Source: Sequoia sempervirens (lineage: Eukaryota; Streptophyta; Pinopsida; Cupressales; Cupressaceae). Taken from it: a stretch of DNA of 64,000 nucleotides. Positions 43,401 through 55,371 of this stretch are shown in pieces (positions within the stretch are counted from its first letter, which is position 1; every line of letters starts with the position of its first letter). Both the position numbers and the translations under genes were made by a program. The notes beneath the pieces were generated by a model. The model was given only the letters and a program-made list of their open reading frames with translations, was not told the origin of the DNA and ran no database searches. Location of the stretch: positions 1 to 64,000 of the forward strand of contig VDFB02254849.1 in the NCBI GenBank assembly GCA_007258455.2. Reading direction: 5' to 3'.

Positions 43401-45480
43401 ACACCAACTCTGATATTGCTTCATTATATGCAATCCTTAGGCACACTACTGGCTTGAAGAGGTAGACATGGTGTCCTGTTGAAGCTAGTTGGTATGCATC
43501 TAGGACTGTCCCTTGGATAGGCAAAATAGGGGCCACCTCTAATATGCATTGGGAAAAGAACCCAGTCCATCCATGAGTATCCACTACAACCATAGAAGTA
43601 GAAGGTATATCAGTATCACAAAATGTATAGAATCAAAACATGATATGGATATACATGAGATAAAAACTAGAAATGCTAAAATGAAACAATACAAATAACT
43701 ATAATACCTAGGTCCCCTAGCTACCAAAATGGGTTAGGGGGAGGAGGTGCACTCAGTCCTGCACCACTAGTGTCAGTGCAGGAGTTGCCCCAGATGCGGA
43801 AAGGGTTGGTAGGGCTGGTGAAATTGGTGTAGCTAGTGGAGGAGATGACATCATCTGTCACCTCCTACATCTCGGTGGCATCGTCCTAGCTTCTTGCTCT
43901 TGCTTCTCCTCCCCATCATTACCTCTGTACCTCTGCATTAGCTTGGTTGGTTGTGGCGGTACATCCCTTTGCTAGCCTAGATCCCCTTGGGGGCATGCGC
44001 TGGGAAAACTGGAGCAGGGCGATGTTCTGCTCACCACACCAAAAAAATCTCTATCAACGTTGATGTTGTCTAGGGTGCCAATTGGTGGTAGGTTTGTGTC
44101 ATCAATGTCATCATTCAAGAGATCCAAATCCACTAGAGTAGGGTGTGGATGGTACTTTGGCCTCACTATGCTCCACATAGCTTGGGTGTATGTCAGTACA
44201 GGAGGGGGAATAGTCTGAACCCTTCCATGCTACCACATAACCCAACTCTAATAGTACAACATGATCACAAAATCAGTGTGACCAAGGATGAATCGGTCGC
44301 ATTGCAGGTTTTAGAGGAACTTGCGGTCATCCACCCACTAAAAAGATTGGTAGGGTCTCCACTTAATACAATTTGGTGTTAGTGTGTCAAACTATAACCG
44401 CTAGAACTGCAAATTGTCGTGCCTCCACTACCGTGTCAACTCATACCAGTGAGCCATCAGGACAACAAAGTTTGCACCTGTGGATATCCCTCTAGCCTAG
44501 TGTACATAATGTGGGCGAAAGCCCACACCTAAAGAAGTGTGCATGCTGTGAGGCTATGGTACTCATAATGAATGTACTGGCCAAGCTCCTGGTAGAGATG
44601 CACCAACATGTTGCACCCCTAGGAGAAGATGGTACGTCTCTCCACCATCTCGCTAATGGTGTGGAAAAGGCCTCCATGCAGGTGAAAGCCCTGTGCATCA
44701 ATGGTCATCCTCATGGTGATAGTGACCACTAGGATTTGATGTATCATAGGGGTAGTAGTCTGGGCTTGGTCAAACCACTAGGTATAAATGTGCTTGGTCC
44801 CATCCCCACCGTCCATCCCCTAGAATAGTACAAGACTCCATCTGATTGCTCCTGTGTTGAGCATGTATAATCGCCACACACCAACCATAGATGGGGAGCC
44901 TGAGGATGTGGTAGACATCCTCCAATGTAATAGTCATCTCCCTAGTAGGCAACTAAAAGTTGGAGGCCGTAACATCCCCTCGCTCCATCGACACCATAAA
45001 AATGTGATCGTGATAGAGAATATCTAGCATGGTATATTCATGTTAGAGCCTGACCTACTGTAGAAGGCAGACCTCATCATTAATCAATTGGTCTCTCTAG
45101 TATCGTAGTAGGTGAAACACCCACCCTTTGAGATGCTCCCCGATCTCTAGGTAGTCATGTAAAAGAAAAAGTAAATACATATTAGTGCACAAAAAGTTGT
45201 GAAAAATATCTAAGGACATGTGTGCGTTGCCGTGTAGGTGTCCCAGTTTCCATTAATGGCACCAGGATGGTAGCACACCCCTTGGATTCCAGTGCTCATC
45301 CTAGATGCCAACATGCATTGAAGACGTGCACACACACCCAAGACACCTGTGCACCTCAAAATCCAAAAACTTACAAAAAATTACCAAAAAATGACTAACA
45401 AGGAGGTTTCGGGGCCTACCTAGTCAACCTCGATACCCTCGGTGATGTCTGCACGTAGCTGGTCTAGCCTTGGATCCTCA
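43400..45480 (-). pseudogene. Antisense plant-mobile-domain (PMD) ORF relic in Tat element
   Basis: Between IN and the 3' LTR the minus strand carries a decayed frame. The best block is 44770-44991: LPTREMTITLEDVYHILRLP, then IYGWCVAII, matching the E.T.TLEDV..LL.LPI.G core of the plant mobile domain. Upstream (45150-45000) reads LKGWVFHLLRY and LLYHDHIFMVSMER-like blocks; downstream, YTQAMWSIVRPKYHPHPTLV lies at about 44135-44190. The plant mobile domain occurs in host genes (MAIN/MAIL family) and in transposons, including Tat-type gypsy elements. Being antisense to pol agrees with the antisense ORFs reported in this lineage. Many stops make it nonfunctional. Confidence 0.6.
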
Positions 45481-46003
45481 TAGCCTCATCTACTCAAAAT
45501 TTTGATGAATTTTCTCTCACAAAATTCAACAAAATCCTCACGATGAATAGCGCAAATGACCCTTCTTAGGGCCCACCTAGGTATATAGAGGCCCCCTGGG
45601 GCCTATTTTTCCTAGAGTTTGTGGCTCTATGGTTTCTCCTGATTTTACCCCACTTAGCTAAGGGGAAACTTAGGAGGGGGCATATAGTCACCTCTTTACC
45701 ATATTTTTCTTTCGAATCATCAAATTTTTCTTGACCATTCTTCTCACCATTATAACTTCCAATTTTTGAAATTGACTTAAATTTGAGTTTTGTAGAGTAT
45801 AATTTTGTACGACTATTCACAACCAGTCTCGTACTACTTTTCAAGCTCAATTTCTAGGGGGAACCTTCGGTACCAACTGGCTTGACCTTGGTGACCTTTG
45901 AGGCACTTTTTCTTTGTATGAAAATCCATAAAATTTCAAAATTTAGGTGAAATTTTTCTTCTCTACTTTAGTGTGGTTGATTTTTCCAAAAATCAAGCCC
46001 ACT

Positions 46004-46018
46004 AAAGTGAGGGAAAAA
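46004..46018 (+). other. Polypurine tract of Tat element
   Basis: AAAGTGAGGGAAAAA directly abuts the 3' LTR start TGTAATG. Confidence 0.75.
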
Positions 46019-47235
46019 TGTAATGTCGTAGAACTACACCTAGGGACAATTCCACATTTTAGCACTTTTCCTAGCATTTATGACACTTAGATGCATTAAT
46101 GGAAAAAATCCCATGGGTCACTCCATGTGGACCAGTGGCAAAGAAATAATTGTCTAATGACACGTTTCCTAAAAATTGATGCCTTGGATGCTTGCACAGT
46201 GTGCAGACGTCTATGTAGTGCACTAGAATCCTAGTGGTTTTATGAGTTTGAAATGAAGAATCTCGAATCTTGACTCTTGACATGTGTCCTAGCAGTCATA
46301 TTTTTGGGTGTAATGACTCTTTTTTGCCCTTGCATGCAAAAAAATGCCACATTTGCTCTCATTTTTGGGGTTTCATTCATTCAATCAAGCTTTCTCAACT
46401 TCATTCTTGGATTTCTTTTATTCTTGACAAGCAATACTTCTATAAGTGAAGCTCTGCTAGATTGAGGTCCCTCCAACAACCAAAGCTCTTTACCAATCAT
46501 TCAACAGTGCGTTTGTGTATTCTAGAGGGGGTCAAGGCCCATGGATAACACTCTCTCTCTTTTTTTCTATTTACATCTCTTGTTCATTTACTACTTGGTA
46601 GTGTGGGTTCTACTCTCGAGGCAATTTTTTCTTTCACCACCTCCTTTGTCCATTTCGGATACACTCTCTTTCTATCTGGTTGTTTGTGGAGGTGGGAACA
46701 CCAAAGCAGGGGTCTAACTGTGGCAAGACCCTATACAGCCCCAAAATTTTCCCTTCATTCATTTAGTGTGTAGGTTTCAAAGCAAAGCTTGGAGTGAAGA
46801 CTTGGATGTCCAGTTGTTGGTAAGTTTTCTCTAAGTTCTCCTTGCACTTTTCTCATATTTTTTGTCTTATGTTTTATCATTATGTTGAACAAACCTTAGA
46901 TTCGGGATAAGAAGTGAAACTCTATTTTTTCCACCTGAGCTCCTAAGTTCTCTGTTGCTCAGGATGCTAGTGTTCCATTTGGATGACAACATGCTGCATT
47001 GGCATCCTGAATCCGCATTGCCATCCTTTGGCCGAGATCTCCTATGTCGAAGGAAAAAATCTAGAAGTTTCACTCTCTTAGGATTTGAAGTGGTCTTCTC
47101 TGAAAGTTAACATGTATACATTTCCTTTACAATTTCTTCATTTAGCTTTTGTTGAGGTGGATAAAGGCAGTTCGTTCCCTGAGAATCTCTTGAGAATGAA
47201 GAGACTCATGTGCAATGAATCCCTCTTATCTCACA
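46019..47235 (+). repeat. 3' LTR of Tat element
   Basis: It starts TGTAATGTCGTAG and ends CTTATCTCACA. It aligns with 35830-37066. Confidence 0.88.
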
Positions 47236-47240
47236 GATAG
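47236..47240. other. Target-site duplication GATAG (right)
   Basis: Matches 35825-35829. Confidence 0.9.
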
Positions 47241-47807
47241 AAGGAATACTTTTAGGTACCCCACAAATATATATAAAGACTCTTTTAACTACTTCCTAAT
47301 AAACTCTACTAGAATTAGACATATATCTAGATAAATCCTCCTTCTTGGGCATTATATGTTCTAGTGAAAACCATAGCATACATAAAAAATTTGACTGCAC
47401 TTTAGTAAGACACTCTACTCATGTCTTGAATATTCAATGGGGATTTTGGACAATGTGAATTATATAACTTCATTCCAACAGTAAGAGGAACATATAATGG
47501 TTTATACTTTTTCATGTTAATCCTTTAAAATTGAATTGACATACATACTCTAGCCAAGCCATAGATTTTTTTTCACTCTATCTCTTCTAATTTCCATTTG
47601 AATATTATGTCTAGGTGTACCAATCTATTTCATTTTAAATTTAGCTACAAGTTGATACTTTATTTCTAAAATAATTTCTTTCCATTTACTAATAAAGAAA
47701 ATATCATCAACATATAATAAAATAAATGATAAATGACCCCCCATCAAATTATAATAAATAGAGTGATTTGATTTAGAATGCTCAAATACCATACTCAACA
47801 CATATGT
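47241..47807 (-). pseudogene. Copia reverse transcriptase fragment (5' half of split pol)
   Basis: In minus sense: VLSMVFEHSKSNHSIYYNLM, then FILLYVDDIFFISKWKEII with an intact YVDD, YQLVAKFKMK-stop-IGTPRHNIQM, and a decayed run to a YLKVFLL-like block beside GATAG. It matches copia RT from the K.DHSLY motif onward and continues into RNase H at 35829. It is cut at 47807 where a plus-strand copia end begins. Confidence 0.82.
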
Positions 47808-47848
47808 TGTTGGAATATTGTCATTGGTGATACTGTAAAGGGGGAGAT
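47808..47848 (+). other. Copia 3' internal remnant with polypurine tract
   Basis: TGTTGGAATATTGTCATTGG is an imperfect copy of the LTR start that follows, and AAAGGGGGAGAT at 47837-47848 is a polypurine tract directly abutting the LTR. The LTR therefore has a 3'-end signal before it as well as a primer site after it. Confidence 0.55.
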
Positions 47849-49192
47849 TGTTGGAAGTTTGTCATTGATGATGTTGTCCGACAACATGAGCATGGTATGT
47901 AGCATGATATGTATATTTTGCATGATCTAGTGTTGTCATTGATGTCAACATTGTTGTGGACCATTCAAGCATGATTTAGAAGTTTTTTGAAGATATTTGC
48001 ATAGGATAAGTTGGTCTAGAAAGTATAGTTACACAAAAAAATGCCTAAGTATCAAATTTGTCAGTACAGTGGTTCAATGTGTCAGTTTTTGGGTCCACAC
48101 TCTATCACAAATAGAGATATCACTCTGTGATTCTAATATTTTTTGGTGATCATCAGATGCATCTAAATCCAAGAGTTTTTGTTGTTTGGTGAAGTATTTA
48201 GGAACATATGAATGACAAAGTTCAGTTTTGTATATTGCAATTGTTTTCTGTACAAAGTGTCAGTGTGGGAGATTTCACATTCCTTCACGAATGATTATTT
48301 TGGGTTGTGATGTCAATGATAAGCTATTATATGTAAGTTGAATAGGAATTCTAGATGGGATCATGTTTTGAGTTCCATGCGTGGTGAATTAGGTAAACAA
48401 ATGAAGGTTTTTGTGTTTAGGTCTTATTTGGGGCCGACCTAACACATTTGAAATATTAATGTGTTGTAATCTAATGCAAGACATATATTGGGTCCATCCC
48501 AAACTATCTTGAGGAGAATTGAATTTTGAATTAAGGTGCGATATGTGGATGAAATGGTTGAGGACAACAAGTTGAAAATTTGTGAGTTACTTCCAATTAG
48601 GCCGACCTAATTGAAGTTACAATTGATATGGATATATATAGGAGATTTATTTTAGTGTTTTAAAAGAATAAGTGTGAGTGATGAGCGATAGAAGACATGT
48701 ATGGTGTTCACCTAGATGTATGTGATGCGAATGTGATCAAAGTTGTGTGAATTGTGTGAATTCAGAGCAAAGTAGTGCATTGATCCAGATTAGCACATAG
48801 ATTATTTTGTACTTCATTAGAAGTGTAATCCAACATATTGTAGATGTATTTGTAATATTTCAATAGGCTATGAGCCACCTCTTCTTTCTTCTATCTTATT
48901 CTCTATGGGAAGTGAGTCCATTGGATAGTGAGTCCACTTGTAGTGAGCATTTCTATAATATACTATATCTAAATATAATATTTTGTGAGCTAAGGTCCTC
49001 ACTATGGTTTTTCCCATTTTGGGTTTTCCATGCAAAAATCTTGGTGTTCATGTGTTATGTGATTTTTGGATGTTTCATGCTTTCATTCATTATTATGGAT
49101 TTAAATTTATTTTGATAATTGGATGGCTAATGTATGAATGATTTAAAGAAATATTGATTCACCCCCCCTCTCAGTATTCTGGGTGTTCAACA
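47849..49192 (+). repeat. Copia LTR, 1.34 kb
   Basis: It starts TGTTGGAAGTTTGTC and ends GGGTGTTCAACA (TG..CA with TGTTG/CAACA inverted ends). A tRNA-Met primer site follows directly. No second copy is in the window. The 81-codon frame at 48870-49112 is an accident of LTR sequence. Confidence 0.75.
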
Positions 49193-49194
49193 AT

Positions 49195-49207
49195 TGGTAT
49201 TAGAGCC
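49195..49207 (+). other. Primer-binding site, tRNA-Met type
   Basis: TGGTATTAGAGCC, two bases after the LTR, matches the initiator-Met site of Ty1/copia elements with one change. Confidence 0.85.
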
Positions 49208-49239
49208 TAGATCCCTGGAAGGAGCTTGACCGCTTTGGG

Positions 49240-50310
49240 ATGATCTTGGAGATTGAACACATGGCTGATAGAAAGTTTCCTATTCCTCCAAAAGAGATTC
49301 TTGCTATTGAATACATGGAAGAATATTGCATGATTGACAAAGAAGAACTCAAAGTTGCTCTTGAAGATCTTAACAAAGTTGAAAATGAAAACATAGATCT
49401 AAAGAAAAATCTTAAAGAGGCAAATGAGTGCATCAGAAAACTAAGAGAGTAGATCAAAAAGTTAAGAGAAAGGCATAAGGAATTCAATGAACAATTGAAG
49501 CATGAAAATGAAGATTTCATCGGATTAAAAGTACAAGTGGAAGAAAATAAAAGAGTTGAGGAATGTATAAATGCAATGGTAGAAAGAAAATATAATGAAT
49601 GCATGCTTGACTTGAAAAAGAAGTGGTAAATCTAAGATTAGATGAGAAGGAAAGAAGTCTTGAAGACAAATTCAAGACAATTTATACAATACTTGGTGAG
49701 TTTATTGCAGGTCAGAAAGTATCTAAAGACAAAGGTGGTCTAGGACTTGAAAAAGGAGAAAGTTCAAAAGTAGCTTAGAAACCTAATGCAAGAAAGAAGA
49801 TCAATGAACCAAAAAATACTGAAGACAAGAAGAATAATGTAAAGATCCAGAATCAAAGAAGCAATGCTAGAAAACCCCCTATTAGACAACCAAATCCTCA
49901 AAGGTAATCATCTTTCAATGGTTTTTGCTATTATTGTAATAAATATGGACATAGAGCAATGAAATGTAGAAGAATGAATCATAATGCTCCATCCTTTATT
50001 GATCAATGTTATACATGCAAAAGATTTGGACATAGAGAAAATGAATGTATAAGTCAAATGATGAATGGATATAACAATGGTAGAATTATTCAATCCTTCA
50101 ATGACTATTGTTATACATGCTATGGATTTGGATGCAAAGTTAATCAATGCAAATATAGAATAAATGGAAGGAATAATGTTCAAAGAAATGTCATATACAA
50201 CAATTGTAGTAGGCTTGGAAATATTGCTAAGTTTTGTAGAAGCAAAAACACAAGGGAGGATAATCTGGTAAAGAAGAATGAACTAGTCAAAACATTGATC
50301 TAGTTGAAGT
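49240..50310 (+). pseudogene. Copia gag, C-terminal half with zinc knuckles
   Basis: From MILEIEHMADRKFPIPPKEI the frame passes a charged coiled-coil stretch (LEDLNKVENENIDLKKNLKE) with in-frame stops at 49450 and about 49627, then GGLGLEKGESSKVA. A series of zinc knuckles follows: CYYCNKYGHRAMKC (49927-49968) and CYTCKRFGHRENEC are intact CCHC boxes; CYTCYGFGCKVNQC has lost the His; a fourth is vestigial. The usual N-terminal gag domain is missing, so a deletion followed the leader. The frame ends at about 50300 with LVKTLI. Confidence 0.75.
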
Positions 50311-50500
50311 AAAGAAGGAAATGGAAAAGATTTGGAGAAAGAAAGAAGAAATTGAAGATAAGGGAGAATCTATACCATCCTTCGGTGTAGATGTTTCCTC
50401 CAGTAAGTAAGCCCAAAGCTATGGCTTAGGGGAGCTTTAATGGATACCTTATATCTCCCACGAAAAAAGAGGTGACAAAGCTACAACACGAAGATATGTC
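50311..50500 (+). other. Decayed copia gag-pol junction
   Basis: KEMEKIWRKKEEIEDKGES (50315-50372) and VDVSSSK continue the copia gag pattern, but the protease does not follow. The homology ends here. Confidence 0.4.
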
Positions 50501-50864
50501 ATGAAGAATAAAATAATTGATCTATTGAAGAAGATTTCAAGAAGAAATATGCTAATGCAGAGATTTGTGGTGCTTGATAAGTTGATCGTGCATACAATTT
50601 TTAGGTTACCAAATTTACGGTTTGAAGAAATTATTGCAGAATTAGGTCAAATTAGAGAGTTAAAAGTGTATTTTCTAAGGAAAATTCATTTCATTAAAAG
50701 CATTTGAAGAAAAATAGAGGAGAAAGAAGTGAATTTGAAGAGTCCAAAGTGTCTCCAACTTGCAGAGTATCAAAACCCTACTTTGTCGAGCATAGTAAAA
50801 AGTATTTAGCAATCCTTGCATACTCTAGTTTTTCTAGAATTATCATTTGAAAGCAATTTGAATG
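50501..50864 (+). pseudogene. Unidentified ORF, 5' part, split by an LTR element
   Basis: An open frame begins MKNKIIDLLKKISRRNMLMQ and continues LDKLIVHTIFRLPNLRFEEI and AELGQIRELKVYFLRKIHF to a TGA at 50705. The same frame goes on (EEKEVNLKSPKCLQLAEYQN) past a TAG at about 50807 up to the insertion point. The remainder is at 63847-63985. Removing the LTR element and one copy of GAATG restores the frame LSFESNLN-EMVTPEVVDVSQ. The sequence is not low-complexity. I do not recognise it; it may be element-borne because a copia gag precedes it. Confidence 0.4.
50860..50864. other. Target-site duplication GAATG (left)
   Basis: Directly precedes TGTGAACC and is repeated at 63847-63851. Confidence 0.88.
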
Positions 50865-52081
50865 TGTGAACCTTGGAATTTATCCCATCCTAAGTGTGCA
50901 AAATAACTAAGAAATATGAATGATAAAATAACCAAGGACACCTCAAGATTAGCCAAAAGAGAGTGATAAAACAATAAGGAAAATAGATAGCATAAGACAA
51001 ATAGTTTTACCTTCCTTTGTTGTTGATACTCCTTTGATTGGCCCTTGCTTAAGATGGGATGTGTGCTCCTTGATGGCTCTTGATGTTGCTAAAATGGAGG
51101 ATTTTACTATGTGTTTGGATGCAAATGCAAGTGGATGTAATTGAAAATTGGATGAGAAAGCAAATGGGCAGCATGTAGTTGCTCCAAATCAAAAGTCCCC
51201 CCTAATGCCCTTGAGGAGGGGGTATTTATAGAGGATCTTGAATTCTCTAGAGAATTCAATGGTTGAGATTGATCCAACAAGGTCAAGATGAAGGGCTAAG
51301 GTGAGTTGAGGACTCACAAGCCCTCACATTTTGACATGTGGATTATGAAGTGGATAAAGGTAGGATGATGTGGAGGTGAGGTGGAAGAGAGGTACATGAG
51401 GTGGAGGAAGGACAAGTACCTTGCAAGTACATTGGGAGATGGGAAGAATCTTGGGTGAATAAAAGTGAATTAAAAATTCACAATGATTGGAAGAATCTGG
51501 TGGATAAGACAATGTTCCCAAAAGGTGGGAGTTTGTCACATGTGACTTGATGTGACAAGTCAAATATTCTAGAAGGTGCATGGGAAAAGGGGATTCTAGA
51601 AGGAATAAAATGTGAATTAAAAATTCACATGGGGAAGAGAGGGGCCTAGGGTGAATAAAAAGGAATTAAAAATTCCTTGGGAGATGGGGAGAGTTGACCA
51701 AGGTACTAGTGGGTTTGACTAATTGGTAATTAGAGAGATAATTAGGGTTAATATGGATTAGAGCCAGCTTGCAAAAGTTGGAGGATGTGACACATCTAAT
51801 CAAAGGATTAGGCATGTGCACATCATAATGAAAGATTAGAAATGGATTAGGATTAGATGAAAATGACATGAAATTAAATAAATGTAATATTTATTTAATT
51901 CATTTTGTTGATGAAAGAGGATTAAGGAGGGTAAGGTATTTAATTATTAATTAAATACTTTAGGGATGGCGAATTAAGGATATGAGATTAAATAATAGTA
52001 TGTGCTTAGTGCTTGGATAAGAGGATGTTAGACAAGTGATAAATTTGGATAAATTAAATTGTCCAAATTTGGATGTCTAAA
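50865..52081 (-). repeat. 3' LTR (left copy) of G-patch element
   Basis: It aligns with 62615-63846. In minus sense it starts TTTAGACATCC (TG changed to TT) and ends CAAGGTTCACA. Most differences from the other LTR are small indels in the 51700-52080 part. The minus-strand frames here (for example 51324-51581, seen again at 63074-63331) are simply LTR sequence present twice. Confidence 0.88.
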
Positions 52082-52098
52082 TTTTGCCCCTCTTTGAG
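52082..52098 (-). other. Polypurine tract of G-patch element
   Basis: In minus sense AAAGAGGGGCAAAA directly precedes the LTR start. Confidence 0.65.
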
Positions 52099-55000
52099 AT
52101 GGTGTTCACAGTAGCATCATTTCAAGAATATTAAATATAGAACCAGGAAGGAGATGGTTAGATTAGGAAAAGATGCCCCAGTCATCAAAGGAGGATGATT
52201 GAAGAAAGATGATGGGGGTAGGATGAAAGTAGGGATTGAGGATGCCCCTGAGGAGGGCCAATGACCCGGGTTAAGGAGAACTGCGATGTATTGCTCGAGA
52301 AATAGATGATGTGATGCAAGGGGAGATGAGGAAGATGATGCCAAGGGAGATGGGTAAGAGTAAGTGATATGGAGATGGATGAAGCACAAATGGATTTGAG
52401 GACAAAAGGTGATGTTGCCCCAGTCAAGGTACAAGCGAAAATGGGTTGATGATGGATGGAGTGTTGTTAATGAAGGAATGAAGGATCTGAAAATAACACG
52501 AGGATAGGGAAGGATACATTCCACTGAGTGGTATTGATGAGGGAAAGATACATCCCAAAACACCATGAGGATAGGGAAGGATACATCCCAAAATACCACA
52601 AAAGGATAGGGAAGAATAACTCCCGATGATGATGAAAGTGTTGTTGATGAGGGAAGGATATATCCCAAAACAACACCATAGGGATAGGGAATGATACTAA
52701 TGGATGATGATGATGATGGGTTGAGACTGGGGACAAGACCAAGGATTTGATTAGGTGATTTGGGCTAAATGGAATGGATGGGGGTTGGATAGAGATGTGA
52801 GATAAGGATGAAGGATGAATGGATGGGGGGATTGTGATATATAAGAGGATGGGGGATATATGAAAAATGATGGAATGGAGAATGAAATGCAATCCTAATG
52901 CAATTTGCCATCTTCGGAGCACTGATTTTTGCTATAGCATAAGACACCAAGTGCCAGGGTATGTGGAACCAAGGCGGATTTGTGTCAAATGCAGAAAACA
53001 CACACAATAGACAAGAAGGCTATCCCAATACCCCAAAGTCATGAAGACCTTGGTCGGGCCAGGTATTGGAATAACCACAAGCACACGAGGATGCCCCAGC
53101 ATAACACAAGACCACAAAGATCTTGGTGGGTACTACGTGGGACAACCAAGAAGACACAAACAAACAAAAGATCAAGATATGCCCCTATGTGGACTAGTCA
53201 AAGCACACCATGATATGATAGATCAAGGCGACCGTGACAAGTGATGATAGGGAGCTCAAATGATAAACAAAATCCAAAAGCATCAAAAGATTACAATCAA
53301 TTTCAAATGTCCTTTGCCATAGGATCAAGGGGATGGATGGGATTGATGAGGTCTGTTAGGAAGGATGCATCCTATTGAGACCGATGATGGATACTAAGTG
53401 AAAAGATCGGTATGATAAAGGATATTCAAAATTGATTAGATTCATTGGTACAAGCGGGTTTTGTTTGTTAAGAACCAGCTAGATAAAGGCATAACTTGAT
53501 GACAACTAGAAGGGAGACAAGACACAACCTAAGGACCTAGGGGCTCGGGGGCCGATCAAAGATTAGCCTTGCCTACATGGAAGCGCAAAGCCCTCGTAGT
53601 TCGATAAAAGGCAGACGACTGACCATGGATAAAAGTAGAAAGAGGATGATGAAGACAAAAGCAAAGATTGATGATAGATGATAAAGGAGTGGACCGATGC
53701 GAGGAGATAGAGGAGCAAAGTGGACAATGAAGATCGATGATGGAACCCCGGGGGCAGATCAATTGATCGACCTTACCCCACCGTGAAAGCGAGGCTACTT
53801 GTCAGTTCGACAAGAGCCCTGGAGACAATGGACCATGATGGGAATTTTGATGGATGACCAAGATTAGGATGGAAAGCGGGGAGAAAATTGGACAATATAG
53901 ATCGATGATGGATGGAACCCCGGGGGCGGATCAAATGATCAACCTTGCCTACGTGAAAGCGCAGGGGCAACGTAGTTCGACAAAAGGCCACAGACAAGTG
54001 ATGGATGAAAGATGATGAGATAACCCTAGATAAGGGGTTAAAATGACGGAACTGACACGACGGAACAAGATAGACCTGTTGGATTGGATTGGATTGGATT
54101 GGATTGGATTGGAGGATAGTGACTATATAAAGCTCAGGGATGGGATAGTTATCCAAATCATCAAAGATGAAGTGGGTGAATGACATGCCATATAGATGAA
54201 TGATGAGGTGATGAGATAGAAAAGATGTGCAAAAGAAGCAGAAGTGATGATGATAAGATAGATGACATTGGATTGCGTGGGGAAAAGCCTATAGCTAGAT
54301 ACCAATGACAAGGGATTATGAGATGGGATGAGGGGAGGGGAGAGGATGGGGGGAGGAAAAGGATTATTTGGGTGGATTGGATAGAGGGATAAGGATTTGG
54401 ATGAGGAAAAGGTGACCAGATGGATAGATGACTGATTCTTGGAACTAGAAGGTGAAGGGTGGGAACATGTGGAAGATTACTCATAATGAGTAAACGATTG
54501 ATCAAGATTATGGAATGAGAGTTTGAAATGATAGAAGGAGGTTTGATGAAGTGTTGAGATGATAGATGAAGGTTCGAAGTAGATGAATGGTTACATGGAA
54601 TGAGTGAATGGATTTATTAGAATGGATGAATAGGACAAAATTGAAGAAGATGGAAGGAGGGATCTTAAGACTTTGTTCGGTATCCAAAGACGTTGACTGC
54701 AGATGGATGAAAGCCCAGATTAGGGGTTTGGCTAAGCTCAAATTGGGATAAGATTAAAGATCAGATGAGGATTGGATTGAAGACTAGAAGGATTGAAGGA
54801 TATGATTGTATTGATTCTACACCGAGTTCTGGGGCTTAAGGGACGTAAGGTGTTGACAAGCAGATTTTTCCAAATTTGGCAATTTTCAAAAATTGTCAAA
54901 TTTTGCCATTTTAGGAAACTTCATGGTCGTATGTTTGAGAGTCCCAATTTTTTTCAAGAAATACCCATTGGTGAGATAGGATGAATTGCCAACTAACATC

Positions 55001-55250
55001 CCAGATTCGAGATATGCATTTTGAGTTATGAGTGAAAACAATTTTTCAAAATGTTGGAAAAAAACACTAAATTGGGATTTTGAGGGCCTAGATGAAAGTT
55101 TGAGGCCCCGAAAATGGGTCAAAACGGGTTCCAACAATTTTAAAACCAATTGGAAATCCACTCGTTATCTCATAACGCAACTATCGTCAAATTTTAGCTC
55201 AAACGGACACCCGAGTCAAAAGTTATGGCCTCCGGAAGTTTCGATGTAAA
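52099..55250. other. 3' internal region of G-patch element, AG/ATG-rich noncoding
   Basis: Dominated by GGATGA/GATGGA words. Minus-strand frames such as 52117-52668 (SPSLTTLHPSSTHF-like) are biased-composition by-products with no domain. Repeated GGGA(A/T)GGATACATCCCAAAA units lie at 52490-52690, and (GGATT)6 lies at 54079-54113. Confidence 0.5.
53525..54000 (+). repeat. Three 85-bp direct repeats with CCCCGGGGGC core
   Basis: Copies at about 53533-53612, 53742-53818 and 53918-53998 share (C/A)CCGGGGGC(A/C/G)GATCAA, CCTTGCCTAC(A/G)TG-like, AAGCG and GTAGTTCGA(C/T)AAAAGGC blocks, spaced by 120-200 bp of GATGGATGA sequence. Confidence 0.65.
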
Positions 55251-55371
55251 AATCAAAAATCAATTTTGGAAATTTCAAGACATGGGTTTTGATGGCGGAG
55301 AAAAAATAGAAACTGGGTCGGGATCAGTTTTCTGAAAAAAATAGCAAAAATATGAATTTTTCGCAGGGATA

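Larger units (their letters stand above)
35830..47235 (+). mobile_element. Complete Ty3/gypsy element, Tat lineage, 11.4 kb
   Basis: Two LTRs of 1.2 kb in direct orientation, a primer-binding site, polypurine tract, pol with PR-RT-RH-second RH-IN order, and a 5-bp target duplication define the unit. The RNase-H-like second domain between RH and IN is the established marker of the Tat lineage. Gag is nearly absent: only about 460 bp lie between the leader and the protease-proximal region. All domains carry stops, and key catalytic residues are altered. LTRs have diverged noticeably (about ten differences in their first 100 bp), so the insertion is old. It lies inside a minus-strand copia element. 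Confidence 0.88.

Noticed and set aside
51324..51581. 85-codon frame found again at 63074-63331
   Set aside because: The identical frame occurs because both positions are the same part of the two LTRs. No evidence for a protein.
52117..54741. Several Ser/Pro/His-rich minus-strand frames of 60-183 codons
   Set aside because: The composition follows from GGATGA-rich DNA and neighbouring frames overlap in other phases. There is no domain or conserved start.
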